From the NCBI GenBank assembly GCA_902168085.1, contig CABHOP010000093.1, positions 1-61,333 of the forward strand: DNA of 61,333 nucleotides. The letters run 5' to 3'. Positions within the stretch are counted from its first letter, which is position 1; each line of letters starts with the position of its first letter. This DNA is from an uncultured Bacteroides sp. (GTDB lineage Bacteria > Bacteroidota > Bacteroidia > Chitinophagales > Chitinophagaceae). The notes below the pieces were generated by a model that was not told the origin of the DNA, searched no databases, and was given only the letters and a program-made list of their open reading frames with translations. Shown piece after piece: positions 17,601 through 27,123 of the stretch. A program made the position numbers and the translations under genes.

Positions 17601-20406
17601 GGGTGTAGTGATAAGGTGGGCAGGAGCTACAAGTACTTCCAATGCACATACTATCAACCTTGCTAATGCAGGGTATATAGCTATCAAAAATGTAAGCCTT
17701 CTTTGTGCCAGCCCTTCATATGGCTATGCCCTGGGTATTACCGGTAGCTCTCACAATGACAGTATCGTAGGCTGTGTTCTTACTACCAATGTTACTACCA
17801 GCTCTTATTTCGGTGCACTGTATGGTTCATTGAATGATACGTGCAGCAACCTGGTAATACAAAACAACGTGCTTACAGGTGGTTATTATGGCCTTTACCT
17901 GAATGGTACGCAGTCTAAATTTACCCGTTTCCCTGTAATAGAAGGCAATACGATAAATAACTCTTACCTGAGTGCTTATATCTATTATGCTGCCAATCTG
18001 AAATTCAACGGCAATACCATCAACTCAAATTCTACTACTTATTATGGTGTGTATATATATAACTATGGTACTACTCCTGCCAATAGCTGGATAGAAGCTA
18101 ACAACAATAAAGTAACAGGGCACTACCAAGGGTATGCATTTATGATCCAGTATCCTAATGGGTATCCTCTATCTGTTGCACCTACAACACGTTCCAGCAT
18201 TAAGAACAACTCTATTGCCGGTGTAGCGGGTGGTAGCCTTTACTATGGTATGTACCTGTACTATCCATCTAATGCAGATATCGTGAATAACAGTGTCAAC
18301 ATTACCAATGCATATAGCTCATGCTATGGTGTAGGACTGTATTTTTCAAGCTCGCCATACAATAATAACGTTGTTAAAAACAACGCTATGATCAATACCG
18401 GCGGTGGTTATGCATTGTACTTGTATACACCTAGCGGATACAACAACGTGGTAGATTATAACAACATATACGGTACAGGTAGCACCCCGATATATGAAGC
18501 ATACTATACGGGTAGCCATGCCAACTTTGGCAACTATCGTACAGCTGTAGCTTCTCGTGGTTGGGATCAAAACTCGATTTCTTACGCTCCGGGCTTTACC
18601 AGTGCTACAGATCTGACTCCGGATCCTACAAACCCGGCTTCATGGTCGTTGAATGGCCGTGGTGAACAGCTGGCAAGTAGCCCACTTGATATTAATGGCA
18701 ACAGCCGTCCTACTACATTGGCTGCCGGTGTTCCTGATATTGGCGCCTATGAGTTTGAACCAACAGTAGCACCTCCGGCTGCTATAGCTACACCAGCTAC
18801 TGCAGCACCCGGCGTAACCCAGGTATTTACATTCGGTTATCAAAAAGTAGCTACTGTAAAATGGAATACAGCCCTGGCGCTTACAACTCCGCTTACCGTA
18901 CGTCAGTATAGCGGCCGTATCCCGCCGGCAAACTTTACTACCATAAGCGGTGGTACACATCAGTATTTTTATACAGATTTTACACCATCAGCTATCGGTA
19001 CTACTTATGATTTTGACCTGACATTAAATTATATGGATATCTGGATGGGCTCTATTGCCAGCGAGTCTGGTATGAAACTGGCTCACAAGCATGCATCTAC
19101 TCCATGGATATCTTATAATGCTGCTAACAGTAGCACCAACGCTACAAGCAATACCATACAGGCAAATGGTGTTACCACCTTTGGTACATTTACCGGTATT
19201 CCTGATGGCGTTAACTTCAGTGCTTTACTGGTGCCTGCCGGTGGTAAGTCTTATATCTGTTCGGGCGATACAGTACTGCTGTTAGCCAGTCCGGTATCCG
19301 GTGGTTCTACTACCTATACTTATGAGTGGTTCAGGAATGGGGTATTGATACCCGGTGCTGCTACCAATACATACCCTGCTACTTTGGGTGGTGACTATAC
19401 TGTAAAAATTACCGGTACGCAGTCTTCAACATCCATACCTGTAGGTGTAGTTGTAACAGCTCCGCCAATGGCAACTGTTGGGGCAAGCGGTGCACTTACT
19501 TATTGCAACGGCAGCCAGCTGCAGCTATCAGCTTCAAGCCCTTCGGGCATCCTAAGCTATCAGTGGCAGCTTAATGGTACGAATATACCGGGCGCTACCA
19601 GCCAAACTTACGATGTAACAACAGCGGGTACTTATAATCTGATAGTTACAAACATCGGTTGTTCAGATACATCGACTGCAACTATAGTAAATGCTGGTCC
19701 TATTAATGTGAACCTGGGTGCTGATATCACAGGTTGTGAAATCAAAAACCAACCTTATATACTGGATGCCGGTTATCCTGGTGCTAAGTATACATGGAGC
19801 ACTGGCGATACAACCCAAACTATCCAGATATACAAAGGAAGCGGCACTTATAGCGTGTTTGTAGATGCAGGTCCTAACTGTCAAGGTTCAGATGCAATTA
19901 ATGTAACCATTAATCCGCTGCCTACAGCTACCGGTATCAGCTACATCCGTACAAATAATACATATATATTTAACGTTGCAGGTGCACAAAATGTAACGAA
20001 AGTATTATGGATATTTAGCGATGGTACTACACATACTGCCAATACCGTAACTAAAACTTACGATGGCAACCTGGTAGCTAAACTGGTTATCTACAATGAT
20101 TGTGGTACCGATACGCTGCAAAGTGTGCAATGGGCTACCAACGTTACCACTGCAGAAAATGTTGAACTGGAGGCCAGCTTGTATCCAAACCCTGCCAGCG
20201 AGCAAACATTGCTGAGTGTTACGGGTGCTAAAATTGAGGATGTAACAATCCTGAATAGCCTTGGACAAGTGGTTTATCGCACAATGTTGACCGAAAAGGC
20301 CGGCAAAGTAGAGCTTCCTGTAAGCAGTTTTGCAAGTGGCCGTTACATAGTACGTGCTACTACTACAGAAGGTATTATAAGCAAGCCGCTGAATATACAG
20401 CGATAA
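14644..20406 (+). CDS. giant T9SS-secreted beta-helix/Ig surface protein (paralog 1)
   Basis: 1920 aa. Signal peptide to about residue 26 (FGGFSAFAQ). Then: module 1 opening with GTYTIGG and GPVIFNIRSGSY (about 31-70); a right-handed beta-helix-like stretch of short Asn/Thr/Tyr-rich turns ending at LGAYEF (about 649); a ~150-aa domain with CRQYSG and VPPGL (650-800); a CARDB-like domain (800-915); a second GVYTVGG module and second helix (917-1372) ending in IGAYEFEP; a second copy of the RQYSG domain (1373-1525); two Ig-like domains (1534-1690); a PKD-like part; and a T9SS type A sorting domain (LYPNPASEQ to the C-terminal IQR). The role is probably adhesin, matrix or cell-surface fibre; no catalytic motif is evident. 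It is followed by a close paralog. Confidence 0.85.
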   Translation: MKHFNKLKRALLIVCLMLFGGFSAFAQPLSGTYTIGGTTPSYASLSAAITALNNNGVSGPVIFNIRSGSYSGSTWVGTINTIAGASSTNTVTFQPESGVGTVTISTTGSSTSNNFIFKLDNANYVTIKDLTLSNTGTTYGTDVQFAGSASYNTVDNCTLTGNTSTSTSMYKSRVFASGNTGGYNTVSNNTFPAGCSWGVYYSSNSSSRPTNNVISGNTMVPYYGSVYAYYNNDIKIRNNTITKTNSGGFMGIYMYDCDSAVEITGNSQIVSSVSSTYYGIYKYYCDGRPGRNQKVGNNTITATTSSTAYPTYFYFDTYDSVYNNNFTTTASSTIYTYFYYPNDLTIRNNNFTATTTTSSTCYPIYIYGYYSGTQYGNNITFDNNTVTGTGGGSVQNMFYYCSDYKWTNNTLRAVSTGSGTVYGMYDYSTNIFYNGEVSGNKIFAKSNTGTTYGLSTSYHVGDIKIFNNAVAAQTSGTCYAFYCYYNYGGGYDIYNNTFHSLGTGSTNYGAYTYISLAGCYLNMHNNVVSKVNAGSTPLVYMYTPTYMTADYNNWYTPSGDIFRSVTGPGGSYTSISAWRAATGLDKNSLSFAPAFVSAATGDLTPDASNSNCWSMHGRGIHMPGNDKDINGNPRHVIPSTGVPDLGAYEFTPNTGVTPPLCAVTPAAPVAGGTQVYTFGGDTVATITWDAAATVPATSPDCRQYSGVVPPGLSSINATNMYFYTDISSGTSADYEANIYYKDPWIGTIASDLVLHLAKKDGANPWVGYPITISGVNAVRNFIYSPASPKLNTYGLYTGIDVANNAGTDAIVTPSGFFCPGTYPVTVRIKNNGNNALNSVKIHWQMNGGPVTTINYTTTIPVNNGTPNSNAANIFLTNATFGASAHVFKVWTSDPNGVADVIPADDTINVSIRAALSGVYTVGGTAPDFPSVEAAVDDLNQYGICGPVTFNIRPGTYTSTKSLVIGKIVGADAANRVTFQSENGLASGVVIRWAGATSTSNAHTINLANAGYIAIKNVSLLCASPSYGYALGITGSSHNDSIVGCVLTTNVTTSSYFGALYGSLNDTCSNLVIQNNVLTGGYYGLYLNGTQSKFTRFPVIEGNTINNSYLSAYIYYAANLKFNGNTINSNSTTYYGVYIYNYGTTPANSWIEANNNKVTGHYQGYAFMIQYPNGYPLSVAPTTRSSIKNNSIAGVAGGSLYYGMYLYYPSNADIVNNSVNITNAYSSCYGVGLYFSSSPYNNNVVKNNAMINTGGGYALYLYTPSGYNNVVDYNNIYGTGSTPIYEAYYTGSHANFGNYRTAVASRGWDQNSISYAPGFTSATDLTPDPTNPASWSLNGRGEQLASSPLDINGNSRPTTLAAGVPDIGAYEFEPTVAPPAAIATPATAAPGVTQVFTFGYQKVATVKWNTALALTTPLTVRQYSGRIPPANFTTISGGTHQYFYTDFTPSAIGTTYDFDLTLNYMDIWMGSIASESGMKLAHKHASTPWISYNAANSSTNATSNTIQANGVTTFGTFTGIPDGVNFSALLVPAGGKSYICSGDTVLLLASPVSGGSTTYTYEWFRNGVLIPGAATNTYPATLGGDYTVKITGTQSSTSIPVGVVVTAPPMATVGASGALTYCNGSQLQLSASSPSGILSYQWQLNGTNIPGATSQTYDVTTAGTYNLIVTNIGCSDTSTATIVNAGPINVNLGADITGCEIKNQPYILDAGYPGAKYTWSTGDTTQTIQIYKGSGTYSVFVDAGPNCQGSDAINVTINPLPTATGISYIRTNNTYIFNVAGAQNVTKVLWIFSDGTTHTANTVTKTYDGNLVAKLVIYNDCGTDTLQSVQWATNVTTAENVELEASLYPNPASEQTLLSVTGAKIEDVTILNSLGQVVYRTMLTEKAGKVELPVSSFASGRYIVRATTTEGIISKPLNIQR

Positions 20407-20422
20407 TATATTGCCTTAGTAA

Positions 20423-20466
20423 AATGCGAAGGGGCTGCCAATTGGCAGCCCCTTCGCATTTATTTT
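20423..20466 (+). terminator. strong terminator after paralog 1
   Basis: AATGCGAAGGGGCTGCC is mirrored by GGCAGCCCCTTCGCATT, giving a 17-bp stem with a short loop and TATTTT after it. Confidence 0.9.
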
Positions 20467-21036
20467 ATCTGTCATAATTCCCGTTCTATCTTCTAAATTA
20501 TCTTATCAGCTCATTTTATATAATATATTACGAGTCGTTTGTCCTTACAGCCAGTCCGTTGGTCAATTGAACGCCGAAAAAACCAACTGCTGAAGATGGA
20601 AATACGTCTATTTTTTTAATTGTAAGTTGAAGTACAGGTGTAGATAATGATGAATATAAGCTGCGGAGATTAAAAACGCTTTAAAAATAACCCCTTAAAA
20701 TTGATTTATAGATAATATTGCTAACTTTAAGTCGATTAAATACAAAAATTAAAAAATATCTATCAGGATTTTTTAATTTTTTTTTAATCTTTAGTTATAA
20801 CACACAATCATATGAACTATACCTACCCGAAGTTCTCTTTTATTGGCAACAATGAAACTTGTATCATACAAGTTGGTTATTCCTTTGCATACTCTCACCC
20901 GCCAGACTAGGCATGTGGCTTGATTTACAATATATATTCATCTAAATTCTATTGTATCAATTTTTATAAAAAAAACTTTATTATAAAAACTAATCCTATC
21001 CATTAAGAATCTTATAAAACGATATAAATATTACGT
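20467..21036. other. AT-rich spacer between the giant paralogs
   Basis: About 570 bp with no convincing gene. Two TTTTTTAAT-type elements about one helical turn apart (20769-20789) recall the repeats upstream of paralog 1. On the minus strand an open stretch from about 20683 to a TAA at 20528 could encode about 50 residues that read like protein (FFGVQLTNGLAVRTNDS at the end) but lacks an ATG; it may be a gene remnant or chance. Confidence 0.5.
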
Positions 21037-24000
21037 ATGAAACAATTCAACAATTTTAAAAAAACGCTGGCTATAATGCCCTTGCTGCTTTTGGCAGCAC
21101 TACCGGCGTGGGCCCAGCCATTGGCTGGTACCTATTCTATAGGAGGCGCCACAGCCGACTATAATACATTGGCAGATGCCATCACATATATTAATAACTG
21201 GGGTATCAGCGGTCCTGTGGTATTTGAAATATTACCAGGTACGTATACAGGTACCGATGCGCAAGGTTCCATAGATAATCTTTCGGGTTCAAGCCCTACC
21301 AATACAGTTACCTTCAGGCCCAGAAATGGAAGGGGTACTGTAGAATTAAACCCGACAGGTACTTCAAGTACCAATTATGTATTTCAATTGTCAAATTCAA
21401 ACTATGTAATCATTGAGGATTTGACACTTAATAATACAGGTGGTACATATGGTGCAGATGTAGCTTTCACGGGAACATCTTCTTACAACACTGTAACCAG
21501 GTGTCTTCTGAAAGGTAGTACCAGCGGTACAAGCTCACGTCGTAAATCGCGCATTTTTGCCGATGGGCTGTCAGGTACCGGCAACGTTATTGCCGAAGAT
21601 TCCATTATAAATGGTTCTTACGCTATATATTGGAATGGCGATGGCAGTGCATCAGCTGCAAGATTTGAGAATAATACCATGGTAGAGCCTTACAGGGGTG
21701 GCGTTTACCTGGCCAGTTCCAACGACGACCAGATTTTAAACAATACCATTATTACAGATGATGCCAGCATTTCGCCCGACGATTTTTCTGGTTTCTGGAA
21801 TGAATATACTAATGGTACGCAAATCATAGGCAACTCATTGGAGTCGCCATATGTGTCTACCTATTATTACTATCCGTTTTACATGTATGAATGTAACACC
21901 CAGGGTACTAATAAGATGCTGGTAAGGGAGAATACGTTTGACGTAAGTACTTACGGATATTTTACAGGTTTTGAAGTGTATTATAGTACCAACTATGATA
22001 TATCTCAGAATACAGTAAATATGTATAACGACAACTGGTATCCTCAAAGCAATGGTTTATATGTATATAACTACCCTGGGGGTACAACTTATGGTAATAA
22101 CACCAAAATAGATAGTAATAGTTTTAACATTGAAACGCCTAACTACGGATACATTTATTTCCAGGCGAGCTACTACGGCAGAAATCACTCTTTTAGCGGC
22201 AATAATGTAAGCATTAATACTACCGGGAGCATCAGTCAATTTTATGCTAACGGTGATTATGTAGATAAAGCCAAGGTGTCTGATAATACAATCAACCTGC
22301 AGAGTGGCTGGGATTCATATCCTTATATGAGCGGATACTCAAGCGACAGCGTGCTGATGGAGCATAACGATTTCAATCTCACAACTACTGAATGGTATAG
22401 TTATGCATATATGTATGTTTTTGACTATAGTAGAGAAAACAAATTAAGAGACAATAAATTCGCTGTAGAATCTGGTAATAATGGTGGTGCAATAATTATG
22501 GCTACAGGTAGCTCAAGTGGTGCCAATAGCTTGACTAATAACGAGTTTTCCGGTAATACTTTCAAAGCTGTTGGTAATGGTAGTGCCTGGGGCTATGGTT
22601 TGCAGACGTACGGCTGTAATAATGATAAAGTGTTTAATAACGTTATTGTCGGTAAGGGTGCAGGTAGCAGTTCGCAGGTATATGGCCTATATGTGGATGC
22701 ATGGAACGGTAAGTATGACATCTACAATAATACCATAACACGTATTGCACCAACATCTACATCGTCATGGGTTAGTGCTTTTGAAATATATGCCGGCACC
22801 CAACCTGTAAATATCAATAACAATATTATTTACAATGAAAGCGCCGGTGCTCGTGCTGTGAGCATTTATGATAACGGAGGTTTAGGTGTCAATGTTAAAA
22901 TGGATTACAATAATATTTATTCTACCAGCAGTACTCTTGTTTATGACAACTGGTCCGGCTCTTCTTATTCAGATCTTACTGCATGGAGAGCAGCGGGTAA
23001 CATGGATAAGAATTCCATATCTTACGATCCGGGTTTCACTAATGTTGCAGGTGATGACTTCACACCAGACCCAACCAATCAAAACAGCTGGTCGGTAAAT
23101 GGCCGTGGTATTCATATCGCGAACAATAATATAGATAAAGATGGCAATCCACGTGTCACTACAACAGGCACAGGTGTTCCCGATTTAGGTGCATATGAGT
23201 TTGTTCCTGATGCCAGTAATATTCCGCCGCTGTGTACGGTAGTACCGGCAACACCAACTGCCGGTGGTACCCAGGTATATACACTGGGCCGCGATACTGT
23301 AGCTACTATTAAGTGGGATGCAGCAGCCACGGTGCCTGCAACAGCACCTGATGTGCGTCAATATACAGGTACTGTTCCTCCGGGATTAGGTGCACTGAAC
23401 CCTACAAATATGTATTTCTACACAGACATCAGCAGCTCAACTTCAGCTGATTTCGAAACTAATATCTATTATAAAGAACCCTGGATGGGTACTATCTCTT
23501 CGGAGGCAGCGCTTCACCTGGCACAACAGGAAGGAGCTAATCCATGGGTGGGCTATCCTATAACTATCAGCGGATCGAATACGCTGCGTAACTACATATA
23601 CAGTCCTGCTACACCAAAGCTGAATACCTATGGTAAGTTTACGGGTATAGATGTGGCCAACAACGCCGGTACAGCAGAAGTTGTTACACCTACAGGTTTA
23701 TTCTGTGCAGGTACCTACCCTGTTACCGTGCGTATCAAAAATACAGGTAACAATGTACTGAATAGTGTGAAGATATACTGGGAAATCAATGGTACGCCAG
23801 CGGCTGGTTCTCCAATAACATATACAACCCCGATACCGGTAAATAATGGTGTGCTGAACTTCAACAGTGCTGTTATTAATTTAGGTAACGTTACATTTGG
23901 CGCAGCAGCAAACAACTTTAAAATATGGACTTCAGAGCCTAACGGTGTAACAGACATCGTTACAGCTGACGATACCCTGCGTAAAACATTGCGTGCTTCA

Positions 24001-27000
24001 TTAAGCGGTACCTACACAGTAGGTGGTACATCACCCGACTTCCCTGATGTGGAAGCTGCAGTAGAAGACCTGAATACTTACGGTGTTTGCGGCCCGGTTA
24101 TTTTCAATATACGTCCCGGTACATATACAAGCACCAAAGGGCTGGTTGTAAACCCGGTACAGGGTGGTGGTAATGCTGCCAACAGGGTAACCTTCCAATC
24201 TGAAAACGGTAGCGCATCAAGCGTTGTGCTCAGTTACGCATCTACCAACTGGGATAGGAATTATACATTTAAACTGAGCAGCGCTTCTTACATCACGCTT
24301 AAAAACATAACTATTGCCGCTACTGGTGGTAACTATGCTGCAGCACTGATGTACGAAGGCAATACTACCAACGATAGCCTTGTTGGCTGTGTATTGACAA
24401 CAGGTATTTCTACTAACTATTATTTCCGTGCTTTCGATGGTATGAGTATGGGTGGTGGAAATAACGAGAACCTTGTATTCCAGAACAATACCTTTACAGG
24501 TGGTTCGTATGGTTTTTACCTGCAAGGCGATTGGAGCCAGTTTTGCATGAATGCTGTTATTGAGAATAACACTTTCGATCGCAGTGGTTACAACTATGTA
24601 TATTATTCACTCAATTTCAAGTTCAATAACAATACAATAATCGGCAACAATAATTCATACTACGGTATGTATTTCTATAACGCATGGAATACTGCACCAT
24701 TTGCCGGTACGTTTGAAGCAAAAAATAATAAAGTATCAGGTATAACCCAAGGATATGGTCTATACTTCGACTATCCGAATGGCTATAACATTACTCCGGG
24801 TTCGGATAGGTCTATCATAGCTAATAACGCCGTTTCAATTGGTGGTACTGCATGGGCAAACTATGGTGTTTATGTAAATCAACCTTCAAATGTTGATATC
24901 ATAAGTAACAGTATTAACGTCACAAATACCAACAGCAGTTGTTATGCTATGTACATAAACACGTATGGTTATCCATACGAAAACAACGTTGTTAAAAACA
25001 ATGCGTTCATTAACACAGGTGGTGGTTATGCATACTACCTGGGAATGTATGATGGTGTGAGTGATTACAATAACGTATATGCTACGGGTACCAGCAAGTA
25101 TTCGGGCTTCTATGGCACATTCAATAACTTCCCTGCTTTCCGTGCAGCATTGGCTTCAAATGGCTGGGAACAAAATTCTATATCATATAGCCCGGGCTTT
25201 ACCAGTGCTACAGATTTAAGGCCGGATCCTACAAATGCTGCTTCATGGTCGCTGAATGGCCGTGGTGAGCAACTGGCTGTCAATTCATTAGATATGGATG
25301 GCAACAACCGCCCTGTAACACTGGCAGACGGTGTGCCCGATATTGGTGCTTACGAATTTGAGCCTACAGTAGCACCTCCTGCAGCAGTGGCTACACCAGC
25401 ATTAGCTGCTCCGGGTGTTCCGCAAGTATTTACATTTGGCGATCAGAAGGTAGCCACTGTAAGGTGGAATACCGCAATGGCACTGACTACTCCGCTAACT
25501 GTTCGTCAATACAGCGGCCGTATCCCGCCGGCTAACTTTACCACCATCAGTGGTGGTACACACCAGTACTTCTATACAGATATGATACCGTCAAGCGTAG
25601 GTACTACCTATGATTTTGACCTGACACTGAATTATATGGATATCTGGATGGGTAACATGCCAAGTGAGCCGGATATGAAACTGGCCCATAAATACGGTGC
25701 TGCTCCATGGATTTCTTACAATGAAGCGAACAGTATTACAAATGATGCGACTAATGAAATCACAGCAGCAGGTGTTACCAGCTTTGGCACTTTCACAGGT
25801 ATTGAAGATGGTATCAACTTCAGCGCAGTTATTAAGCTTGCAGGCAAGCATGTGATATGTGCTGGCGATACAGCTGTCCTTACAGCTACTCCTGTTTCCG
25901 GTGGTTCTACTACATATCAATATGAGTGGTACAGGAATGGTAGCGTTATCTCCGGTGCTACTTCCGATACTTATCTTGCTACGGCAGGTGGTGATTATAC
26001 TGTAAAAGTTACAGGTACACAATCTACAGTGTCACTGCCTGTTACGGTAACAGTGACTGCTGCGCCTATGGCAAACATCGCCGCAAACAGTACGCTTATA
26101 TATTGTACAGGTAATGGTCTGGAACTAAAAGCTGCAAGTGCAGCAGGTATCATTTCATATCAATGGCAACTGAATGGTGTAGATATACCTGGCGCTACTA
26201 ACAGCACTTATACAGTAGATGCTGCCGGCAACTATTCATTGATTGTGTCAAACGTAGGTTGTTCGGATACTGCTTCTACAATAGTAAATGCAGGGCCGAT
26301 AGCCGTAAACCTGGGTAATGATTTCTCAACTTGTGAAACCAAAAACAAATCTTTGATATTGGATGCCGGTTATCCGGGTGCTAAATACACATGGAGCACA
26401 GGTGATACGACCCAAACAATTGAGATCACGAAGAGTGGTACTTATAGTGTTCAGGTAGATGCAGGACCAAACTGTGTGGGTACAGATGCTATCAATGTAA
26501 CGGTTAACCCGCTGCCAACAGCTACAGGTATCAGCAAAACAAGGATCAACAATACATATACATTTGGTGTAGCAGGTCCTAAAGATGTAACAAGGGTGCT
26601 GTGGTTGTTCAGCGATGGTACTACCCATACTGCAAATACGGTAACAAAAACATACGATGGCAACCTGTTTGTGAAACTTGTGATATTCAATGATTGTGGT
26701 TCGGATACAATAGAAATGGTAGAATGGGCAACTAATGTTCCGACTACGGAAAACGATGCACTGGAAGCCAGCCTGTATCCAAACCCTGCTAACGAGCAAA
26801 CATTGCTGAGTGTAACAGGTGCTAAGATCGAAGAGGTAACTATCCTGAATAGTCTTGGCCAGGTAGTATATCGTACTACATTGAGCGAAAAAGCTAACAA
26901 AGTAGAGCTTCCTGTAAGCACCTTTGCCAGTGGCCGCTACATAGTACGTGCTACTACTACAGAAGGTATCATTAGCAAACCGCTGAACATACAGCGATAA
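21037..27000 (+). CDS. giant T9SS-secreted beta-helix/Ig surface protein (paralog 2)
   Basis: 1987 aa with the same domain order as the upstream gene: signal peptide (ALPAWAQ), GTYSIGG module, first beta-helix-like region ending near residue 721 (some 70 residues longer than paralog 1), the VRQYTG/VPPGL domain, a CARDB-like part, second GTYTVGG module (from about 991) and helix to about 1440, second VRQYSG domain, two Ig-like domains, a PKD-like domain and a T9SS type A sorting domain whose last 30 residues are almost identical to paralog 1. The two first helices are poorly similar while everything after them is strongly similar. Tandem duplication followed by diversification of the exposed helix is the likely history. 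Own terminator at 27021. Confidence 0.85.
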   Translation: MKQFNNFKKTLAIMPLLLLAALPAWAQPLAGTYSIGGATADYNTLADAITYINNWGISGPVVFEILPGTYTGTDAQGSIDNLSGSSPTNTVTFRPRNGRGTVELNPTGTSSTNYVFQLSNSNYVIIEDLTLNNTGGTYGADVAFTGTSSYNTVTRCLLKGSTSGTSSRRKSRIFADGLSGTGNVIAEDSIINGSYAIYWNGDGSASAARFENNTMVEPYRGGVYLASSNDDQILNNTIITDDASISPDDFSGFWNEYTNGTQIIGNSLESPYVSTYYYYPFYMYECNTQGTNKMLVRENTFDVSTYGYFTGFEVYYSTNYDISQNTVNMYNDNWYPQSNGLYVYNYPGGTTYGNNTKIDSNSFNIETPNYGYIYFQASYYGRNHSFSGNNVSINTTGSISQFYANGDYVDKAKVSDNTINLQSGWDSYPYMSGYSSDSVLMEHNDFNLTTTEWYSYAYMYVFDYSRENKLRDNKFAVESGNNGGAIIMATGSSSGANSLTNNEFSGNTFKAVGNGSAWGYGLQTYGCNNDKVFNNVIVGKGAGSSSQVYGLYVDAWNGKYDIYNNTITRIAPTSTSSWVSAFEIYAGTQPVNINNNIIYNESAGARAVSIYDNGGLGVNVKMDYNNIYSTSSTLVYDNWSGSSYSDLTAWRAAGNMDKNSISYDPGFTNVAGDDFTPDPTNQNSWSVNGRGIHIANNNIDKDGNPRVTTTGTGVPDLGAYEFVPDASNIPPLCTVVPATPTAGGTQVYTLGRDTVATIKWDAAATVPATAPDVRQYTGTVPPGLGALNPTNMYFYTDISSSTSADFETNIYYKEPWMGTISSEAALHLAQQEGANPWVGYPITISGSNTLRNYIYSPATPKLNTYGKFTGIDVANNAGTAEVVTPTGLFCAGTYPVTVRIKNTGNNVLNSVKIYWEINGTPAAGSPITYTTPIPVNNGVLNFNSAVINLGNVTFGAAANNFKIWTSEPNGVTDIVTADDTLRKTLRASLSGTYTVGGTSPDFPDVEAAVEDLNTYGVCGPVIFNIRPGTYTSTKGLVVNPVQGGGNAANRVTFQSENGSASSVVLSYASTNWDRNYTFKLSSASYITLKNITIAATGGNYAAALMYEGNTTNDSLVGCVLTTGISTNYYFRAFDGMSMGGGNNENLVFQNNTFTGGSYGFYLQGDWSQFCMNAVIENNTFDRSGYNYVYYSLNFKFNNNTIIGNNNSYYGMYFYNAWNTAPFAGTFEAKNNKVSGITQGYGLYFDYPNGYNITPGSDRSIIANNAVSIGGTAWANYGVYVNQPSNVDIISNSINVTNTNSSCYAMYINTYGYPYENNVVKNNAFINTGGGYAYYLGMYDGVSDYNNVYATGTSKYSGFYGTFNNFPAFRAALASNGWEQNSISYSPGFTSATDLRPDPTNAASWSLNGRGEQLAVNSLDMDGNNRPVTLADGVPDIGAYEFEPTVAPPAAVATPALAAPGVPQVFTFGDQKVATVRWNTAMALTTPLTVRQYSGRIPPANFTTISGGTHQYFYTDMIPSSVGTTYDFDLTLNYMDIWMGNMPSEPDMKLAHKYGAAPWISYNEANSITNDATNEITAAGVTSFGTFTGIEDGINFSAVIKLAGKHVICAGDTAVLTATPVSGGSTTYQYEWYRNGSVISGATSDTYLATAGGDYTVKVTGTQSTVSLPVTVTVTAAPMANIAANSTLIYCTGNGLELKAASAAGIISYQWQLNGVDIPGATNSTYTVDAAGNYSLIVSNVGCSDTASTIVNAGPIAVNLGNDFSTCETKNKSLILDAGYPGAKYTWSTGDTTQTIEITKSGTYSVQVDAGPNCVGTDAINVTVNPLPTATGISKTRINNTYTFGVAGPKDVTRVLWLFSDGTTHTANTVTKTYDGNLFVKLVIFNDCGSDTIEMVEWATNVPTTENDALEASLYPNPANEQTLLSVTGAKIEEVTILNSLGQVVYRTTLSEKANKVELPVSTFASGRYIVRATTTEGIISKPLNIQR

Positions 27001-27020
27001 GCATACCGATTGAGGATTAA

Positions 27021-27053
27021 TAATGCCGCCTTTATGGCGGCATTATTATTTTG
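27021..27053 (+). terminator. terminator of paralog 2
   Basis: Stem TAATGCCGCC/GGCGGCATTA with a TTTAT loop and trailing T-rich sequence. Confidence 0.85.
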
Positions 27054-27073
27054 TACCATAGTGTTGAAAAAAC

Positions 27074-27098
27074 AAAAGGGAGCTAACAGCTCCCTTTT
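27074..27098 (-). terminator. terminator of lspA-zapA
   Basis: AAAAGGGAGCT/AGCTCCCTTTT around a three-base loop, 26 bp beyond the zapA stop on the minus strand. Confidence 0.75.
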
Positions 27099-27123
27099 AT
27101 AATGAATTGTATTTAAGAACTTT

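Noticed and set aside
14644-20406. Calling the giant paralogs pectate lyases or polysaccharide lyases because of the beta-helix-like repeats
   Set aside because: No catalytic residues or known lyase motifs are seen; the repeats alone do not show activity.
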